In this document: in pieces, positions 53,841-54,106 of the stretch
Position numbering within the stretch: the first letter of the stretch is position 1
Layout of the letters: every line of letters begins with the position of its first letter
DNA from: Rhodoferax sp.
GTDB taxonomy: Bacteria > Pseudomonadota > Gammaproteobacteria > Burkholderiales > Burkholderiaceae_C
DNA length: 54,106 nucleotides
Reading direction: 5' to 3'
Assembly (NCBI GenBank): GCA_013791765.1
Contig: VMTC01000117.1
Coordinates: forward strand, 1 to 54,106
Made by a program: the position numbers and the translations under genes
Notes under the pieces: model-generated
The model's database searches: none
What the model saw: the letters and a program-made list of their open reading frames with translations, nothing else
Told to the model about the DNA's origin: nothing

Positions 53841-53875
53841 GCCGGATTTATTCAGCTTAAACACGGAGCTTCAAA

Positions 53876-54106
53876 ATGGCCTCAGTCATCAATACAAACA
53901 TCAGTTCACTCACAGCGCAACGCAACTTGGGCATGAGCCAGGCTTCGCTGGCCACCTCTATGCAACGCCTCTCAAGCGGCATGCGCATCAACAGCGCCAA
54001 AGACGATGCCGCAGGCATGGCCATCAGTGACAGGATGTCGTCACAAATCCGCGGCAGCAACCAGGCGGCGCGTAACGCCAACGACGGCATCTCGCTGGCG
54101 CAAACG
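53876..54106 (+). CDS. fliC: Flagellin, N-terminal part (3' end outside window)
   Basis: The protein starts [20 protein letters not shown], with [20 protein letters not shown] and [17 protein letters not shown], the highly conserved D0/D1 helices of bacterial flagellin that also form the TLR5-recognised and polymerisation surface. GGAG lies 7 bases before the ATG. The reading frame is open to the window edge. It is the structural subunit of the flagellar filament, exported by the flagellar type III apparatus. The leader upstream is duplicated 3.76 kb away. Confidence 0.95.
   Translation, partial: MASVINTNISSLTAQRNLGMSQASLATSMQRLSSGMRINSAKDDAAGMAISDRMSSQIRGSNQAARNANDGISLAQT

Larger units (their letters stand above)
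53414..53875. other. 462-base flagellin upstream region
   Basis: It contains dispersed-repeat copy 6 (about 53538-53600), a hairpin (53655-53682) and flagellin leader copy B (53733-53840). It should hold the fliC promoter, expected to be sigma-28 type (TAAA-N15-GCCGATAA), but I find no convincing match; gccgttta at 53669-53676 is the nearest -10-like sequence. Confidence 0.5.

Noticed and set aside
53600-53875. Sigma-28 promoter for fliC
   Set aside because: No TAAA-N15-GCCGATAA match was found; gccgttta lacks a proper upstream element, so only the region is noted.

Overview
The window looks like chromosomal DNA of a flagellated, high-GC betaproteobacterium of the family Comamonadaceae, most like the Rhodoferax/Polaromonas group. 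This is inferred from the protein families and from a short dispersed repeat with the core GGGCTAGAGGC that I associate with that group. No database search was possible. Both edges cut genes: an RhlE-type RNA helicase on the left and a flagellin on the right.

Layout. 0-5.6 kb: helicase end, alkane monooxygenase alkB, a small conserved protein, dbpA, a shrunken slyX and an AI-2E family membrane protein. 5.6-12.2 kb: an M14 carboxypeptidase, an Old Yellow Enzyme, then the [NiFe]-hydrogenase maturation genes hypA-hypB-hypF-hypC and a broken hypD, with no hydrogenase structural genes beside them. 12.4-23.7 kb: housekeeping genes (a diguanylate cyclase, mltB-like transglycosylase, gshA, amn, nemA, metW-metX, recQ). 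23.7-26.9 kb: a chemoreceptor gene lying between two fragments of a dead cusA, then a DUF4160/DUF2442 pair. 26.9-40.7 kb: a copper/silver resistance locus, with copA and cusF-dsbB-dsbA-like-cusCBA on the minus strand, two small Met-rich envelope proteins, the divergent regulators cusRS, and a DUF4148 protein. 41-45.4 kb: a c-di-GMP block made of a hemerythrin-GGDEF relic, a periplasmic binding protein and a Cache-PAS-GGDEF-EAL enzyme. 45.6-49.1 kb: a J-domain protein, a second recQ with an HRDC domain, and the N-terminal half of a split metH. 49.1-53.9 kb: an accessory stretch of toxin-antitoxin modules (Phd/PIN, HigBA, ParE/RHH, a HicB relic), a nucleotidyltransferase and a DUF5610 protein, largely enclosed by two copies of the flagellin leader, and then fliC.

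How it works together. The copper genes form one coherent system. CusRS should sense periplasmic Cu/Ag, and palindromes of the CopR/CusR type lie before cusR and before cusF. CopA would export Cu(I) from the cytoplasm, CusF and the CusF-like tail of CusB would carry it, and CusCBA would expel it. A DsbA/DsbB-type thiol-oxidation pair sits inside the same gene string.

Much of the interest is genome decay. hypD carries a lost start, an 11-bp duplication, an extra base and a truncation at a 116-bp repeat. The T-to-C change that removed the hypD start also removed the hypC stop. A dispersed repeat has been absorbed in frame into hypF. slyX has lost its coiled-coil core. A second cusA survives only as two scraps around a chemoreceptor gene.
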